Notes under the pieces: model-generated | The model's input: only the letters and a program-made list of their open reading frames with translations | Databases searched by the model: none | What the model was told of the DNA's origin: nothing | Assembly: GCF_013410405.1 (NCBI RefSeq) | Contig: NZ_JACCFK010000001.1 | Coordinates: 3,410,001 to 3,474,000, forward strand | Direction of reading: 5' to 3' | DNA: 64,000 nucleotides | Source: Amycolatopsis endophytica | GTDB taxonomy: Bacteria; Actinomycetota; Actinomycetes; Mycobacteriales; Pseudonocardiaceae | Shown: one piece after another, positions 16,639 to 26,282 of the stretch | How the letters are laid out: each line of letters opens with the position of its first letter | How positions within the stretch are numbered: position 1 is the stretch's first letter | Program-made: the position numbers and the translations under genes

Positions 16639-18183
16639 TCACTCCGATCGGGACGAGATGGCACTGCGGGGAACGGTTTCCTTGGACGCCAGCCAGTCCG
16701 CCACGAAGCACAACCGGAAGAACAGGCGGTCTTCGCTCTGCCGCGTGGACCAGTACTGACGGCACTCCGTGCCCTCCGGCGGCGCCGGGAGCATCCGTTC
16801 CGGATCACCCAGGATCTGGAACGGGGGCAACCGGTCCTCCACGTCCGCGCGCGCCGCCCCGACCGGGATCCCGGCGAACGTGGCCGGATCGAGGCTGTTG
16901 TTGGCGCCCACCAGCGCGTAGAGCGCGATCGCCAGGACGACGACCACGGCGGCCGCCAGCGCGGGCACCCGCATCGCCGCGGCCAGTCCCCGGCGGGCCT
17001 CGGCGCGGGACCGCGCGCGCACCGACTCGGTCCCGACCGCCACCGGCGCGGGTTGCGCGTCGTGCGGCAGCGTGGCGACGAGGGCGAACCCGCCGTCCCG
17101 GGGGCCGGCCCGTAGCGAGCCGCCGAGCAGCCGGACCCGCTCGGTCAGTCCCATGAGCCCGGAACCGCCGTCCGCGGATCCGCCCGGCTGCCCGGTCGCC
17201 GGCCCGTTGACCACCGTCACGGTCGTGCTGTCCGGGCCGTGTTCGAGCCGCACGGTGACCGCCGCGCCGGGCGCGTGCTTCGCCGCGTTCGTGAGCCCCT
17301 CCCGAACCACCCGGTGCGCCGCCCGTTCCACCGCCGCGGGCCGGGGCGACGGCCGGGGCGGGTCCCACTCGATCCGCATGCCGGCGGCGACGGCCCGGGC
17401 GATCAACCCGTCGATGTCGGCGCCGTCGTCGGTTTCACCGTCGGGCCGGAGCATTCCGATGACCTCCCGCAGTCGCGCGGTCGCGCCGGCCACACCCGCC
17501 CGCAGCTCACCCGCCATTTCGCGCTGCCGCTCCGGCAGGTCCGTGCTCACTTCGAGAGCCGCCGCCCGCAATGCGAGAAGCCCCCACTCGTGGCCCAGCG
17601 AGTCGTGCATCTCGCGGGCGATCCGGGACCGCTCCCGCAGCCGCGCCTGGTCCGCCTCGAGTTGCTTCTGCCGTTCCAGCAGCGCCGCACGCTCCCAGCC
17701 CGCCGACGCGAGCGCGGCGCGCTGCGCGCGGTAGCGGCCGGCCAGCCAGGGCAGCGCGACCACCAGCAGCAGGACGAGTACCAGCACGAACCAGTCGTAC
17801 AGGCCGAACACCAGCCCGAACCCGCCGCGCGCCGCGCTGTCCGCGAGGACGCCGACCGGTAGCGCGGCCAGCACCACCGCCGCGAGCCCGGACAGCACGG
17901 GCCGCACCTCGTCCCGCCGCTCGCCCACCCGGTAGCCGAAGACCGCGCAGGCGAGGAAGGGCCACCACCACGTCGTGTTCGTGACCGTCGGAGCCAGCAC
18001 CAGAGCCGGTACCGCCGCGACGGCGACGAGCAGGCACAACGTCGCCACCGGGAACCGCCGGAAGAACACCACGGCCGCGGCCAGCGCCAGGCCGCCGGCG
18101 ACGGCCGCCACCGGGTTCCCGGTGATCAGTGCCTCCAGCACGAGCGCGACGAGCAGCGCCGACGGCAGCAGCGCCCTGGTCAA
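16639..18183 (-). CDS. NarL-type sensor histidine kinase with C-terminal transmembrane helix and extracytoplasmic tail
   Basis: A 514-residue kinase. About six helices fill residues 1-150, then a coiled linker, the HisKA_3 dimerisation helix with the phospho-acceptor H193 (REMHDSLGHEW), and a HATPase domain with N-box EGLTNAAKHA and G-box GSGLMGLTERV. Unusually, it continues past the ATPase domain: a further helix at 403-426 and an ~85-residue tail with two Cys (C474, C492) and a segment IPVGAARADVEDRLPP reminiscent of SmpA/BamE-like domains. The TTG at 18183 overlaps the upstream nuclease stop (TTGA), which decides the start. Stimulus unknown. Confidence 0.88.
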   Translation of the reverse strand: MTRALLPSALLVALVLEALITGNPVAAVAGGLALAAAVVFFRRFPVATLCLLVAVAAVPALVLAPTVTNTTWWWPFLACAVFGYRVGERRDEVRPVLSGLAAVVLAALPVGVLADSAARGGFGLVFGLYDWFVLVLVLLLVVALPWLAGRYRAQRAALASAGWERAALLERQKQLEADQARLRERSRIAREMHDSLGHEWGLLALRAAALEVSTDLPERQREMAGELRAGVAGATARLREVIGMLRPDGETDDGADIDGLIARAVAAGMRIEWDPPRPSPRPAAVERAAHRVVREGLTNAAKHAPGAAVTVRLEHGPDSTTVTVVNGPATGQPGGSADGGSGLMGLTERVRLLGGSLRAGPRDGGFALVATLPHDAQPAPVAVGTESVRARSRAEARRGLAAAMRVPALAAAVVVVLAIALYALVGANNSLDPATFAGIPVGAARADVEDRLPPFQILGDPERMLPAPPEGTECRQYWSTRQSEDRLFFRLCFVADWLASKETVPRSAISSRSE

Positions 18184-18815
18184 CAGCGGTCCAGCATCTC
18201 CGTCAGCGCGGCCTGCTCGGCGGTGGTCACCGACAGCTGGTAGTAGTGCTTGACGGTGATCCAGTCGGTGGCGTAGGTGCACCAGAACGACTCCAGCGGT
18301 GGTTTCCACTCGTCCGGCGCCCTGTCGCTCTTGGACTGGTTCACGTTGTCGGTCACGGCCCACAGCTGCGGGCGCTCCAGGTCGTTCGCGAACGCCTCGC
18401 GCTGCGCCTGCGTCCACGCCGACGCCCCGCTGACCCAGCTCTGCGCGAGCGGCACCATGTGGTCGATGTCCACATCGGACGCTTGCGTCCACGTCCCGCC
18501 GTCGTAGGGGCTGACCCACGTTCCCGAGGTCGGCGCGCAGTCCTTGCCGGTCACCACGTTCTGGCCCGCGCGCTTGAGGACCTCCTCACGGGTGTTGCAG
18601 GTTCCCTCGACGGTGTCCCAGTGCGGGTACTTCTCGCGCGAGTACCCGTTGAGCGTGCCGCGCGGTTTCACCTGCAGCTCGGCCAGTTGCTGCCGGGCCG
18701 CACCGGGATCGCTCCCCGGATTCGCCTGGGTCGGGCTCACCGAACCCTGCTGCCACACCACCACCAGAGCCGCGATCACCAGAACGATCAACGGCAGCCA
18801 CGTCCGCGCCTTCAC
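18180..18815 (-). CDS. Secreted or membrane-anchored HNH endonuclease (DUF1524-type)
   Basis: A 211-residue exported nuclease-like protein. Residues 7-25 form a signal peptide or anchor (WLPLIVLVIAALVVVWQQG). The catalytic region contains the DIDHMVPLAQSW motif, then NDLERPQLWAVTDNVNQSKSD and APDEWKPP, the usual order of the GmrSD/DUF1524 HNH fold found in actinobacterial secreted nucleases. Several Cys suggest extracellular disulfides. It is the first gene of a minus-strand run and is translationally coupled to the histidine kinase through a TTGA overlap, suggesting regulated release. Confidence 0.88.
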   Translation of the reverse strand: MKARTWLPLIVLVIAALVVVWQQGSVSPTQANPGSDPGAARQQLAELQVKPRGTLNGYSREKYPHWDTVEGTCNTREEVLKRAGQNVVTGKDCAPTSGTWVSPYDGGTWTQASDVDIDHMVPLAQSWVSGASAWTQAQREAFANDLERPQLWAVTDNVNQSKSDRAPDEWKPPLESFWCTYATDWITVKHYYQLSVTTAEQAALTEMLDRC

Positions 18816-18871
18816 GTCGCGAGGTTATGTGATCGGATTCCGGCGGTAGGCTGCGGTCTCCGTCGTCGACG

Positions 18872-18877
18872 AGGAGG
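18872..18877 (+). promoter_or_regulatory. Ribosome-binding site for the lactate-oxidase-type gene
   Basis: AGGAGG lies 5 bases before the GTG at 18883 and overlaps an in-frame GTG at 18877, excluding the latter as the start. Confidence 0.75.
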
Positions 18878-18882
18878 TGCCT

Positions 18883-20046
18883 GTGGCCGAGCGGTTCGGT
18901 GGCTACCAGAACGAGATCTACCTGCACGGGCTCGGCGGGACGAAGCCGCCGTTCACGACCGACCCGGTCCGGCTGGCGGAGTCGGCGCGCGAAGTGGTCT
19001 CTCCGGAGGCCTACGACTACGTCGCGGGCGGCGCGGGTTCGGGCGCCACCATGGTCGCCAACCGCGCGGCGTTCGACCGGTGGAAGCTGGTGCCGCGCAT
19101 GCTCACCGACGCCACCGCGCGCGACACCTCCGCCACCGTCCTCGGCGCCACGCTGCCCGCGCCCGTGCTGCTCGCGCCCGTCGGCGTGCAGTCGATCGTG
19201 CACCAGGACGGCGAGCTGGCGACCGCCCGCGCGGCCGCCGCGCTGGGCCTGCCGATGATCCTGTCCACCGCGTCGTCGAGGACGATCGAGGAGGTCGCCG
19301 GTGCCTCCGGTGACGGCCCGCGCTGGTTCCAGCTGTACTGGCCGAACGACTCCGACGTGTGCGCGAGCATGCTGACCCGCGCGAAGGCGGCCGGTTACAG
19401 CACGCTCGTCGTCACGCTCGACACCTGGACGCTGGCCTGGCGCCCGCGCGACCTCGACCGTGCCTACCTGCCGTTCCTCAAGGGCGAGGGCCTCGCGACG
19501 CCGCTGTCCGATCCGGCTTTCCGCGCTCTGCTGGAGAAGGCGCCGGAGGACGACATGCCGTCGGCGATCCTGCGGTGGGTATCGCTGTTCACCGGCACCG
19601 ACCACAGCTGGGAGCATCTGCCGTTCCTGCGCGAGCACTGGGACGGCCCGATCGTGCTCAAGGGCATCCAGCACGTCGACGACGCCCGCCGCGCGGTGGA
19701 CGCCGGGATGGACGGGATCGTGGTGTCCAACCACGGCGGCCGCCAGGTCGACGGCGCGATCGCGTCGCTGGAGGCGCTGCCGCCCATCGCGAACGCCGTC
19801 GGGGACCGCATCGAGGTGCTGTTCGACTCCGGTGTGCGAACCGGCGCGGACATCCTGAAGGCGCTGGCACTGGGCGCGAAGGCGGTCCTGATCGGACGGC
19901 CCTGGGTGTACGGGCTGGGGCACGCGGGAGAGGACGGCGTGCGGCACGTGCTGCGCGGGCTGCTCGCCGACCTCGACATCAGCCTCGCGCTGACCGGGCA
20001 CCGCTCGATCAGCGAGGTGGGGCCGGAGTCGCTGCACCGGTCGTGA
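18883..20046 (+). CDS. FMN-dependent alpha-hydroxy-acid oxidase (lactate 2-monooxygenase/oxidase-like)
   Basis: A 387-residue TIM-barrel flavoenzyme that oxidises L-lactate or a similar 2-hydroxy acid. It has the FMN-binding PVLLAPVGVQ and MILSTASSRTIEE blocks, the WFQLYWPND segment, the active-site SNHGGRQVDGA containing the catalytic His and substrate-binding Arg, and the closing phosphate-binding DSGVRTGADILKALALGAKAV-type region. The RBS AGGAGG (18872-18877) overlaps a GTG at 18877, so the GTG at 18883 is the better start. Lactate monooxygenase is the closest recognisable subgroup; substrate is inferred. Its 3' end touches a decayed esterase on the other strand. Confidence 0.92.
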   Translation: MAERFGGYQNEIYLHGLGGTKPPFTTDPVRLAESAREVVSPEAYDYVAGGAGSGATMVANRAAFDRWKLVPRMLTDATARDTSATVLGATLPAPVLLAPVGVQSIVHQDGELATARAAAALGLPMILSTASSRTIEEVAGASGDGPRWFQLYWPNDSDVCASMLTRAKAAGYSTLVVTLDTWTLAWRPRDLDRAYLPFLKGEGLATPLSDPAFRALLEKAPEDDMPSAILRWVSLFTGTDHSWEHLPFLREHWDGPIVLKGIQHVDDARRAVDAGMDGIVVSNHGGRQVDGAIASLEALPPIANAVGDRIEVLFDSGVRTGADILKALALGAKAVLIGRPWVYGLGHAGEDGVRHVLRGLLADLDISLALTGHRSISEVGPESLHRS

Positions 20047-20431
20047 AGCCGAGCCACCGGCCCTGGATTTCCTCCCCGAGCATGCGCGCGTCCCGCCGGG
20101 CGTCGAAGGTGCCGAACACCGACGGCAGCTCGACGCAGTGGCAGGCGCCCTTCGCCCAGGGCCTCGTCGGCGAGGGCCGCGGCCATCTGCGGATTCGGAC
20201 TGGGCACCCGCATCGCCCCGGTGACCCGCGCCGGCCGCGTCGGCGATGGGGGTGAGCCGCCGCCCGGCTCGAAGTGGTCCCGCACGCGCCCGTCCACGGC
20301 TCGGGCGGCGTCGGCGGAGTGAACCGGACCGGCGGCGCGGCGTAGGGGATGGCGTGGAAGACGGTCACGTCGCCGTCGGGACGGCCGCGGACGGCGCCGG
20401 TGGCCGTCCGCGCCACGGGTTGGCTGCTCAT
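20043..20431 (-). pseudogene. Carboxylesterase type B relic
   Basis: From the ATG at 20431 the first ~45 residues are unmistakable type B carboxylesterase (TGAVRG, then VFHAIPYAAPPVRFTPP and EPWTG). The reading frame is then lost. About 180 bases later a short segment (KGACHCVELPSVFGTFDARRD, LGEEIQGRWLGFTTG) matches the family's C-terminal region. Roughly 400 of ~500 residues, including the catalytic GESAG region, are gone. The relic runs up to the 3' end of the lactate-oxidase-type gene. Confidence 0.7.
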
Positions 20432-20573
20432 GTCCCCAGCCGGCCTTCGCCGGTCCCACCGCGCGATTCCGGGGCGTGACGCGGGCCGGATCCGGCACCG
20501 GCGCGGGCCGTGGTGGCGGAACGCGTCATATTCGCAGGCCCGCCGGATCACCCGCGGCTATCCTGGAGGCCGT

Positions 20574-23500
20574 ATGTCTACGCGATCCCCCCTCGAAGAG
20601 CTCCGGGCCCGGCTGCCCGGCCTGATGCTGCGCGACGAGCACCGGCTCCGCCGCCGGCTCGACGGTGCCCGCAGGGCGCGGGACCGCGACCGCGTCGCGC
20701 GGCAGATCACCGCCGACATCGACGCCGCCGAAGCGCGCGTGCAGCGGCGGCGCGCGCCGGAGATCCGCTACCCCGAAGAGCTGCCGGTCTCCCAGCGCAA
20801 GGACGACATCGCCGCCGCGATCCGGGACCACCAGGTCGTCATCGTCGCGGGCGAGACCGGATCGGGCAAGACCACGCAGCTGCCGAAGATCTGCCTGGAG
20901 CTGGGCCTGGGCGTGCGTGGCCAGATCGGGCACACGCAGCCCCGGCGGCTCGCCGCGCGCACGGTCGCCGAGCGCATCGCCGAGGAGCTCAAGACCGAGC
21001 TGGGCAGCACCGTCGGCTACAAGGTGCGGTTCACCGACTCCTCCGGCGACGACACGATGGTCAAGCTGATGACCGACGGCATCCTGCTCGCCGAGATCCA
21101 GAGTGACCGGATGCTCCGCCGCTACGACACGCTGATCATCGACGAGGCCCACGAGCGCAGCCTCAACATCGACTTCATCCTCGGCTACCTCAAGCAGCTG
21201 TTGCCGAAGCGCCCCGACCTCAAGGTGATCATCACCTCGGCGACGATCGATCCGGAGCGCTTCTCCCGGCACTTCTCGGATGCGCCGATCGTCGAGGTGT
21301 CCGGCCGCACCTACCCGGTCGAGGTGCGCTACCGGCCGATCGTCGACCCGGACGCCCCCGAGTCCGAGGACCGCGACCAGATCACCGCGATCGCCGACGC
21401 CGTCGACGAGCTGTGCGCCGAGGGGCCCGGTGACATCCTGGTGTTCCTCTCCGGTGAGCGGGAGATCCGCGACAGCGCCGACGCGCTGAACAGGATGGAC
21501 CTGCGCGGCACCGAGGTGCTGCCGCTGTACGCGCGCCTGTCCGCGGCCGACCAGCACCGCGTGTTCAGCCGCCACACCGGTCGCCGGATCGTGCTCGCCA
21601 CCAACGTCGCCGAGACGTCGCTGACCGTGCCCGGCATCAAGTACGTCATCGACCCCGGCACCGCCCGCATCTCCCGCTACAGCCACCGCACGAAGGTGCA
21701 ACGGCTGCCGATCGAACCCGTGTCGCAAGCCTCGGCCAACCAGCGCAAGGGCCGCTGCGGCCGCACCTCCGACGGCATCTGCATCCGGCTCTACAGCGAG
21801 GAGGACTTTTCCTCCCGGCCGGAGTTCACCGATCCGGAGATCCTGCGCACCAACCTCGCCTCGGTCATCCTGCAGATGACCTCGCTCGGGCTCGGCGACC
21901 TGGCCGCGTTCCCGTTCGTCGACCCGCCCGACCGCCGCCAGATCACCGCCGGTGTCCAGCTGCTGCAGGAGCTCGGCGCGCTGGAGGAGTCCGCGAAGGA
22001 GCGGCGTCTCACCGACATCGGGCGGCAGCTCGCCCAGCTGCCCGTCGACCCGCGGCTGGGCCGGATGGTGCTGGAGGGCGCGCGCAACGGCTGCGTGCGC
22101 GAGGTGATGATCATCACCGCTGCACTGTCCATCCAGGACCCACGCGAACGTCCGGCGGACAAGCAGGAGGCCGCCTCCCAGCAGCACGCCCGCTTCGCCG
22201 ACAAGTCCTCGGACTTCCTGGCCTACCTCAACCTGTGGGAGTACCTGCGGGAACAACAGAAGGCGTTGTCCAACAACCAGTTCCGCAAGCGCTGCAAGGC
22301 CGAGTTCCTCAACTACCTGCGCGTGCGTGAATGGCAGGACATCTACAGCCAGCTGCGCCAGCTCGCGAAACCGCTGGGCGTCACACTGAACTCCGAGCCC
22401 GCCGACCCGCAGCGCGTGCACACCGCGCTGATCGCCGGGCTGCTCTCGCACATCGGGCTCAAGGACCCGGAGAAGGGCGACTACCTCGGCGCGCGCGGCA
22501 CCCGGTTCGCGGTGTTCCCCGGTTCGTCGCTGTTCAGGAAGCAGCCGCGCTGGGTGATGTCCGCCGAGCTGGTGGAGACGTCGAAGCTGTGGGGCCGGGT
22601 CAACGCCCGCGTCGAGCCGGAGTGGATCGAGCCGCTGGCGCAGCACGTCGTCAAACGCACGTACTCCGAGCCGCACTGGGAACGCAAGCGCGGCGCGGTG
22701 ATGGCGTCCGAGCGGGTCACGCTCTACGGGGTGCCGCTGGTCACCGGGCGCAAGGTCAACTACGGGCGGATCGACCCGGAGCGCTCGCGCGAGCTGTTCA
22801 TCCGCCGCGCGCTCGTCGACGGCGATTGGGACACCTCGCACAAGTTCTTCGCCGAGAACCGGTCGCTGCTCGACGAGGTCGAGGACCTGGAGAACCGGGC
22901 CCGGCGCCGTGACCTGCTGGTCGACGACGAGACGCTGTTCGAGTTCTACGACCAGCGCGTCGGTGACGAGGTCGTGTCCGCGCGGCACTTCGACAGCTGG
23001 TGGAAGAAGGTCCGGAGCGAACAGCCCGACCTGCTCAACTTCGAAAAAGCCATGCTGCTCAACGAGTCCGCGGAGCAGGTGTCCGAATCGGACTACCCGG
23101 ACAGCTGGACGCAGGGCTCGCTCGAGTTCCCGCTGACCTACCAGTTCGAGCCGGGTGCCGACGCCGACGGTGTCACCGTGCACATCCCGGTCGCGGTGCT
23201 CAACCAGGTCACACCGGACGGGTTCGACTGGCAGGTTCCGGGTCTGCGCGCGGAGCTGGTGACGGCGCTGATCAAATCGCTGCCCAAGCAGCTGCGGCGC
23301 AACTTCGTGCCGGCGCCGGACACCGCTGACGCGGTGCTGTCCCGGGTCGGCCCTGGCGACGGCCCGCTGCTGGACGTGCTGGCCGACGAGCTGGAGGCGC
23401 TGCGTGGGGTCGCGGTGCCGTTCGACGCGTGGCAGCTCGACGCGGTGCCCCACCACCTGCGGATGACGTTCCGGGTGGTGAACGAGCGGGGCCGCCGGAT

Positions 23501-24443
23501 CGCCGAGGGCAAGGACCTGGAGGTGCTCAAGGAGGACCTGAGCGGTGAGGTGCGGGCGACGATCTCCCAGGCGGCGGACAGCATCGAGCGCTCGGGGCTG
23601 ACCACTCCCGCGTTCGGGGAGCTGCCCCAGGTGTTCGCGGGCAAACGACGCGGGCACCAGGTGAAGGCGTACCCTGCGCTGGTCGACGAGGGCGACACGG
23701 TGGCCGTGCGGATGCTGGACACGGCGGTGCAGCAGCGGCAGCGGATGTGGCAGGGCACGCGCAAGCTGTTGCGGCTGAACCTGCCGTCGCCGATGAAGTT
23801 CATCAACCGCGCGCTGACCAACCAGGCGAAGCTGGTGCTGAGCCGCAACCCGCACGGGAGTGTCGCGGGCCTGCTGGAGGACTGCGTCGACTGCGCGGTG
23901 GACAAGCTGATGGCCGCCGCGGGCGGTCCGGTGTGGGACGAGTCCGGGTTCGCGGTGCTGCTGGAGAAGGTGCGTGGCGGGCTGAACCCGACGGTGCTGG
24001 ACGTGCTGGCCGAGGTCGAGAAGGTGCTGACCGCGGCCAACGAGGTGGAGGCGGCGCTGGACGGTGCCCGCGGCCCGGCCGAGTCGCTGGCCGACATGCG
24101 GCAGCAGTTGTCGCGCCTGGTGTATCCCGGTTTCGTGACGGCCACCGGATTCGACCGGCTGCCGCACCTGGTGCGGTACCTGCGGGGGATCGGGCGCAGG
24201 CTGGACAAGCTGCCCTCGATGGGCGCGAAGGACGTCGACCTGCTGCGTGACATCGAATGGGTGACGGGCGAATACGAGGCCGCGGTGGCCGCGCTGCCGC
24301 CCGGCGTGGTGCCGGGGCCGGAGCTGCTGGACGTGCGGTGGATGATCGAGGAGCTGCGGGTGAGCTTCTTCGCCCAGACGTTGGGGACGGCGCATCCGGT
24401 GTCGTTGAAGCGTGTGGTGCGCGCGCTGGACAGGGCCGCGTAG
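20574..24443 (+). CDS. hrpA: ATP-dependent RNA helicase, DEAH-box (HrpA)
   Basis: A 1,289-residue DEAH helicase acting on RNA, probably in mRNA processing or ribosome rescue. Motif I is GETGSGKTT, motif II DEAH (IIDEAHERS), motif III SAT (ITSATIDPERF), and motif VI lies in NQRKGRCGRTSDGICIRLY. The C-terminal half is the long HrpA-specific region, ending with an FAQTLGTAHPVSLKRV segment typical of the family. The start at 20574 follows TGGAGG at 5-6 bases; a longer open frame upstream is not protein-like. It stops flush against the stop of the convergent PolA-like gene. Confidence 0.97.
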   Translation: MSTRSPLEELRARLPGLMLRDEHRLRRRLDGARRARDRDRVARQITADIDAAEARVQRRRAPEIRYPEELPVSQRKDDIAAAIRDHQVVIVAGETGSGKTTQLPKICLELGLGVRGQIGHTQPRRLAARTVAERIAEELKTELGSTVGYKVRFTDSSGDDTMVKLMTDGILLAEIQSDRMLRRYDTLIIDEAHERSLNIDFILGYLKQLLPKRPDLKVIITSATIDPERFSRHFSDAPIVEVSGRTYPVEVRYRPIVDPDAPESEDRDQITAIADAVDELCAEGPGDILVFLSGEREIRDSADALNRMDLRGTEVLPLYARLSAADQHRVFSRHTGRRIVLATNVAETSLTVPGIKYVIDPGTARISRYSHRTKVQRLPIEPVSQASANQRKGRCGRTSDGICIRLYSEEDFSSRPEFTDPEILRTNLASVILQMTSLGLGDLAAFPFVDPPDRRQITAGVQLLQELGALEESAKERRLTDIGRQLAQLPVDPRLGRMVLEGARNGCVREVMIITAALSIQDPRERPADKQEAASQQHARFADKSSDFLAYLNLWEYLREQQKALSNNQFRKRCKAEFLNYLRVREWQDIYSQLRQLAKPLGVTLNSEPADPQRVHTALIAGLLSHIGLKDPEKGDYLGARGTRFAVFPGSSLFRKQPRWVMSAELVETSKLWGRVNARVEPEWIEPLAQHVVKRTYSEPHWERKRGAVMASERVTLYGVPLVTGRKVNYGRIDPERSRELFIRRALVDGDWDTSHKFFAENRSLLDEVEDLENRARRRDLLVDDETLFEFYDQRVGDEVVSARHFDSWWKKVRSEQPDLLNFEKAMLLNESAEQVSESDYPDSWTQGSLEFPLTYQFEPGADADGVTVHIPVAVLNQVTPDGFDWQVPGLRAELVTALIKSLPKQLRRNFVPAPDTADAVLSRVGPGDGPLLDVLADELEALRGVAVPFDAWQLDAVPHHLRMTFRVVNERGRRIAEGKDLEVLKEDLSGEVRATISQAADSIERSGLTTPAFGELPQVFAGKRRGHQVKAYPALVDEGDTVAVRMLDTAVQQRQRMWQGTRKLLRLNLPSPMKFINRALTNQAKLVLSRNPHGSVAGLLEDCVDCAVDKLMAAAGGPVWDESGFAVLLEKVRGGLNPTVLDVLAEVEKVLTAANEVEAALDGARGPAESLADMRQQLSRLVYPGFVTATGFDRLPHLVRYLRGIGRRLDKLPSMGAKDVDLLRDIEWVTGEYEAAVAALPPGVVPGPELLDVRWMIEELRVSFFAQTLGTAHPVSLKRVVRALDRAA

Positions 24444-26102
24444 TCATTTGGCGTCCGCGTAGGTGTCGACGGTGGCCGGTTGCATGGGGAAGTGCACTGG
24501 GCACGCGGGGCCGAAGGTCAGTGTCGCTGCTTCGGCGACCGACGCGGTGATCGTCCGTTCGACTTCGGGCGCCAGATCCTCGGGCGCGTGCACGATCACC
24601 TCGTCGTGCTGGAAGAACACCAGGTGCGCCGGCGCGGGCAGGGTGCGGCGCAGCGTCGCGAGCAGGACCGCGGTGAAGTCGGCCGCGCTGGCCTGCACGA
24701 CGAAGTTCCGGGTGAAGCGGCCCCAGTTGCGGGCGGCCTGGCGGGCGCGGCCCTCGTCCTCGTCCGCGCCGCCGGTCAGGGCCCGCCACGCCTCGGACGG
24801 TGCGGGGGAGACGCGGCCGAGCCGCGAGCGCACCCGCTCGCCCCGCTCCCCGGCCCGCGCCGCTCGCTCCACATAGGACACCGCGTCCGGGAACCGTTGA
24901 CGCAGCAGGGCGAGCAGCGACGCGGCCTCCCCGGCCGTGCCACCGTACATCGCGGACAGCATCGCGATCTTCGCGCGGGGCCTGCCCTCTTCGGCGCTCA
25001 TCGTGCCGGCGAACATCGCCTCGGACAGGCGCGCGTAGAGGTCGGTGGACGCCGAGGCTTCGGCCAGCCGCCGGTCGCCGGACAGGGCCGCCAGCACCCG
25101 CGGCTCCAACTGGGCCGCGTCGGCCACGACGAGCTTCCAGCCGGGGTCGGCCTGCACGCACACCCGCAGTGTCTTGGGTATCTGCAGCGCGCCGCCACCC
25201 GAACTGGCCCACCGCCCCGACACGACGCCGCCGACCACCCACGCCGGCCGGAACCGCCCGTCGGCGACCCACTCGTCCAGCCACACCCACCCGTTGGCCG
25301 AGTGCAGGCGGGACAGTTCGCGGTACTCGATCAACAGCGGTACCGCCGGATGGTCGACGTTGCGCAGCACGTGCGCCCGCGCGGACGGCACCGAGATCCC
25401 TTCGCGGCCGAAGGCCCGCACGATGGTCTGCGGACTGTCCGGGTTGACCGGTTTGCCCCCGAACGCCTCACCGATCCGCGCGGCGAGTTCGACGAGCTTC
25501 TTGGGCCGTTGCCCGGCCGGCACGCGTGGCCCGAGGATCTCGGTCAGCAGCTGGTCGTGCACATCGGCCCGCCACGGCAACCCGTCGGCCCGCATCTCAC
25601 TGGCGACGAGCGCACTGGCCGACTCGGCCGCGACGAGCAACCGGAACCGTTCCGGGTGCTCGACGTGCTTCATGCGCCGGTCCTGGTCCGCGAGCACCTC
25701 CCGGACGGCCTCGGCCGGATCGACGCCCGTCGGCAGGCCCGACCCGCGGGTCTCGAACAGCGCCGGCTGCAGGTCGGCGTGGGAGGGCGCGTCCGGCGGC
25801 GGCTCCTGGCCGTGGACCCGCGCCCACGCGGCGGGCAACCCTTTCGGCTCCCCGGCCCGTCCCTCCGCGGCGAGCAGCAGTCCTTCGGTCAGGGCGAGGT
25901 CGTGGCAGCGGGTGATGGGTGTTCGTGCGCGCAGTAGCAGGGGATACACCTGCTCCACCGCCGGGAACACCCAGCGCGGTGCCTCCTGCCGTTCCGCGTC
26001 GGCCACATACCGGACGAATTCGGCCTCGGTGAGGTGCCGCCGCCCGTCGGGGGCGAGCACGACGAAGCCCGGCCCTTCACTCGGAGCGACGATCACTTGC
26101 AT
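24444..26102 (-). CDS. Family A DNA polymerase-like protein (actinobacterial 'bifunctional exonuclease/polymerase' type)
   Basis: A 552-residue relative of DNA polymerase I. Motif A appears as DAAQLEPR (328-335) instead of DYSQIELR: the catalytic Asp and steric-gate Glu remain but the Tyr-Ser pair is replaced. Motif B covers RAKIAMLSAMYGG (375-387) and motif C is QHDEVIVH (498-505), so polymerase chemistry is plausible. The N-terminal ~160 residues occupy the place of the 3'-5' exonuclease, but I cannot see its DEDD motifs, so proofreading is doubtful. The ATG at 26102 gives the normal N-terminus. Likely a repair or translesion role (inference). Confidence 0.88.
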   Translation of the reverse strand: MQVIVAPSEGPGFVVLAPDGRRHLTEAEFVRYVADAERQEAPRWVFPAVEQVYPLLLRARTPITRCHDLALTEGLLLAAEGRAGEPKGLPAAWARVHGQEPPPDAPSHADLQPALFETRGSGLPTGVDPAEAVREVLADQDRRMKHVEHPERFRLLVAAESASALVASEMRADGLPWRADVHDQLLTEILGPRVPAGQRPKKLVELAARIGEAFGGKPVNPDSPQTIVRAFGREGISVPSARAHVLRNVDHPAVPLLIEYRELSRLHSANGWVWLDEWVADGRFRPAWVVGGVVSGRWASSGGGALQIPKTLRVCVQADPGWKLVVADAAQLEPRVLAALSGDRRLAEASASTDLYARLSEAMFAGTMSAEEGRPRAKIAMLSAMYGGTAGEAASLLALLRQRFPDAVSYVERAARAGERGERVRSRLGRVSPAPSEAWRALTGGADEDEGRARQAARNWGRFTRNFVVQASAADFTAVLLATLRRTLPAPAHLVFFQHDEVIVHAPEDLAPEVERTITASVAEAATLTFGPACPVHFPMQPATVDTYADAK

Positions 26103-26282
26103 GGGGTCATTGTGCGCCGGGGGTACGACAGTTTTCGCTCGCGGTTGCTCGTGCCCGTCTGGTTCAGGGCAGCTCGCTGGTGCCCGCCCACGGTCACTGC
26201 TGGCGCGGCACCGGCATCCTGGGCTACTGTCCAGTAACAACACATACTTCCAGTACGGTCGGCCCAACGGAGGTGCTGTCCC

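Noticed and set aside
20526-24395. A very long open frame antisense to hrpA
   Set aside because: It is Arg/His/Gly-rich, lacks any domain and mirrors the codon bias of the helicase; a GC-frame shadow.
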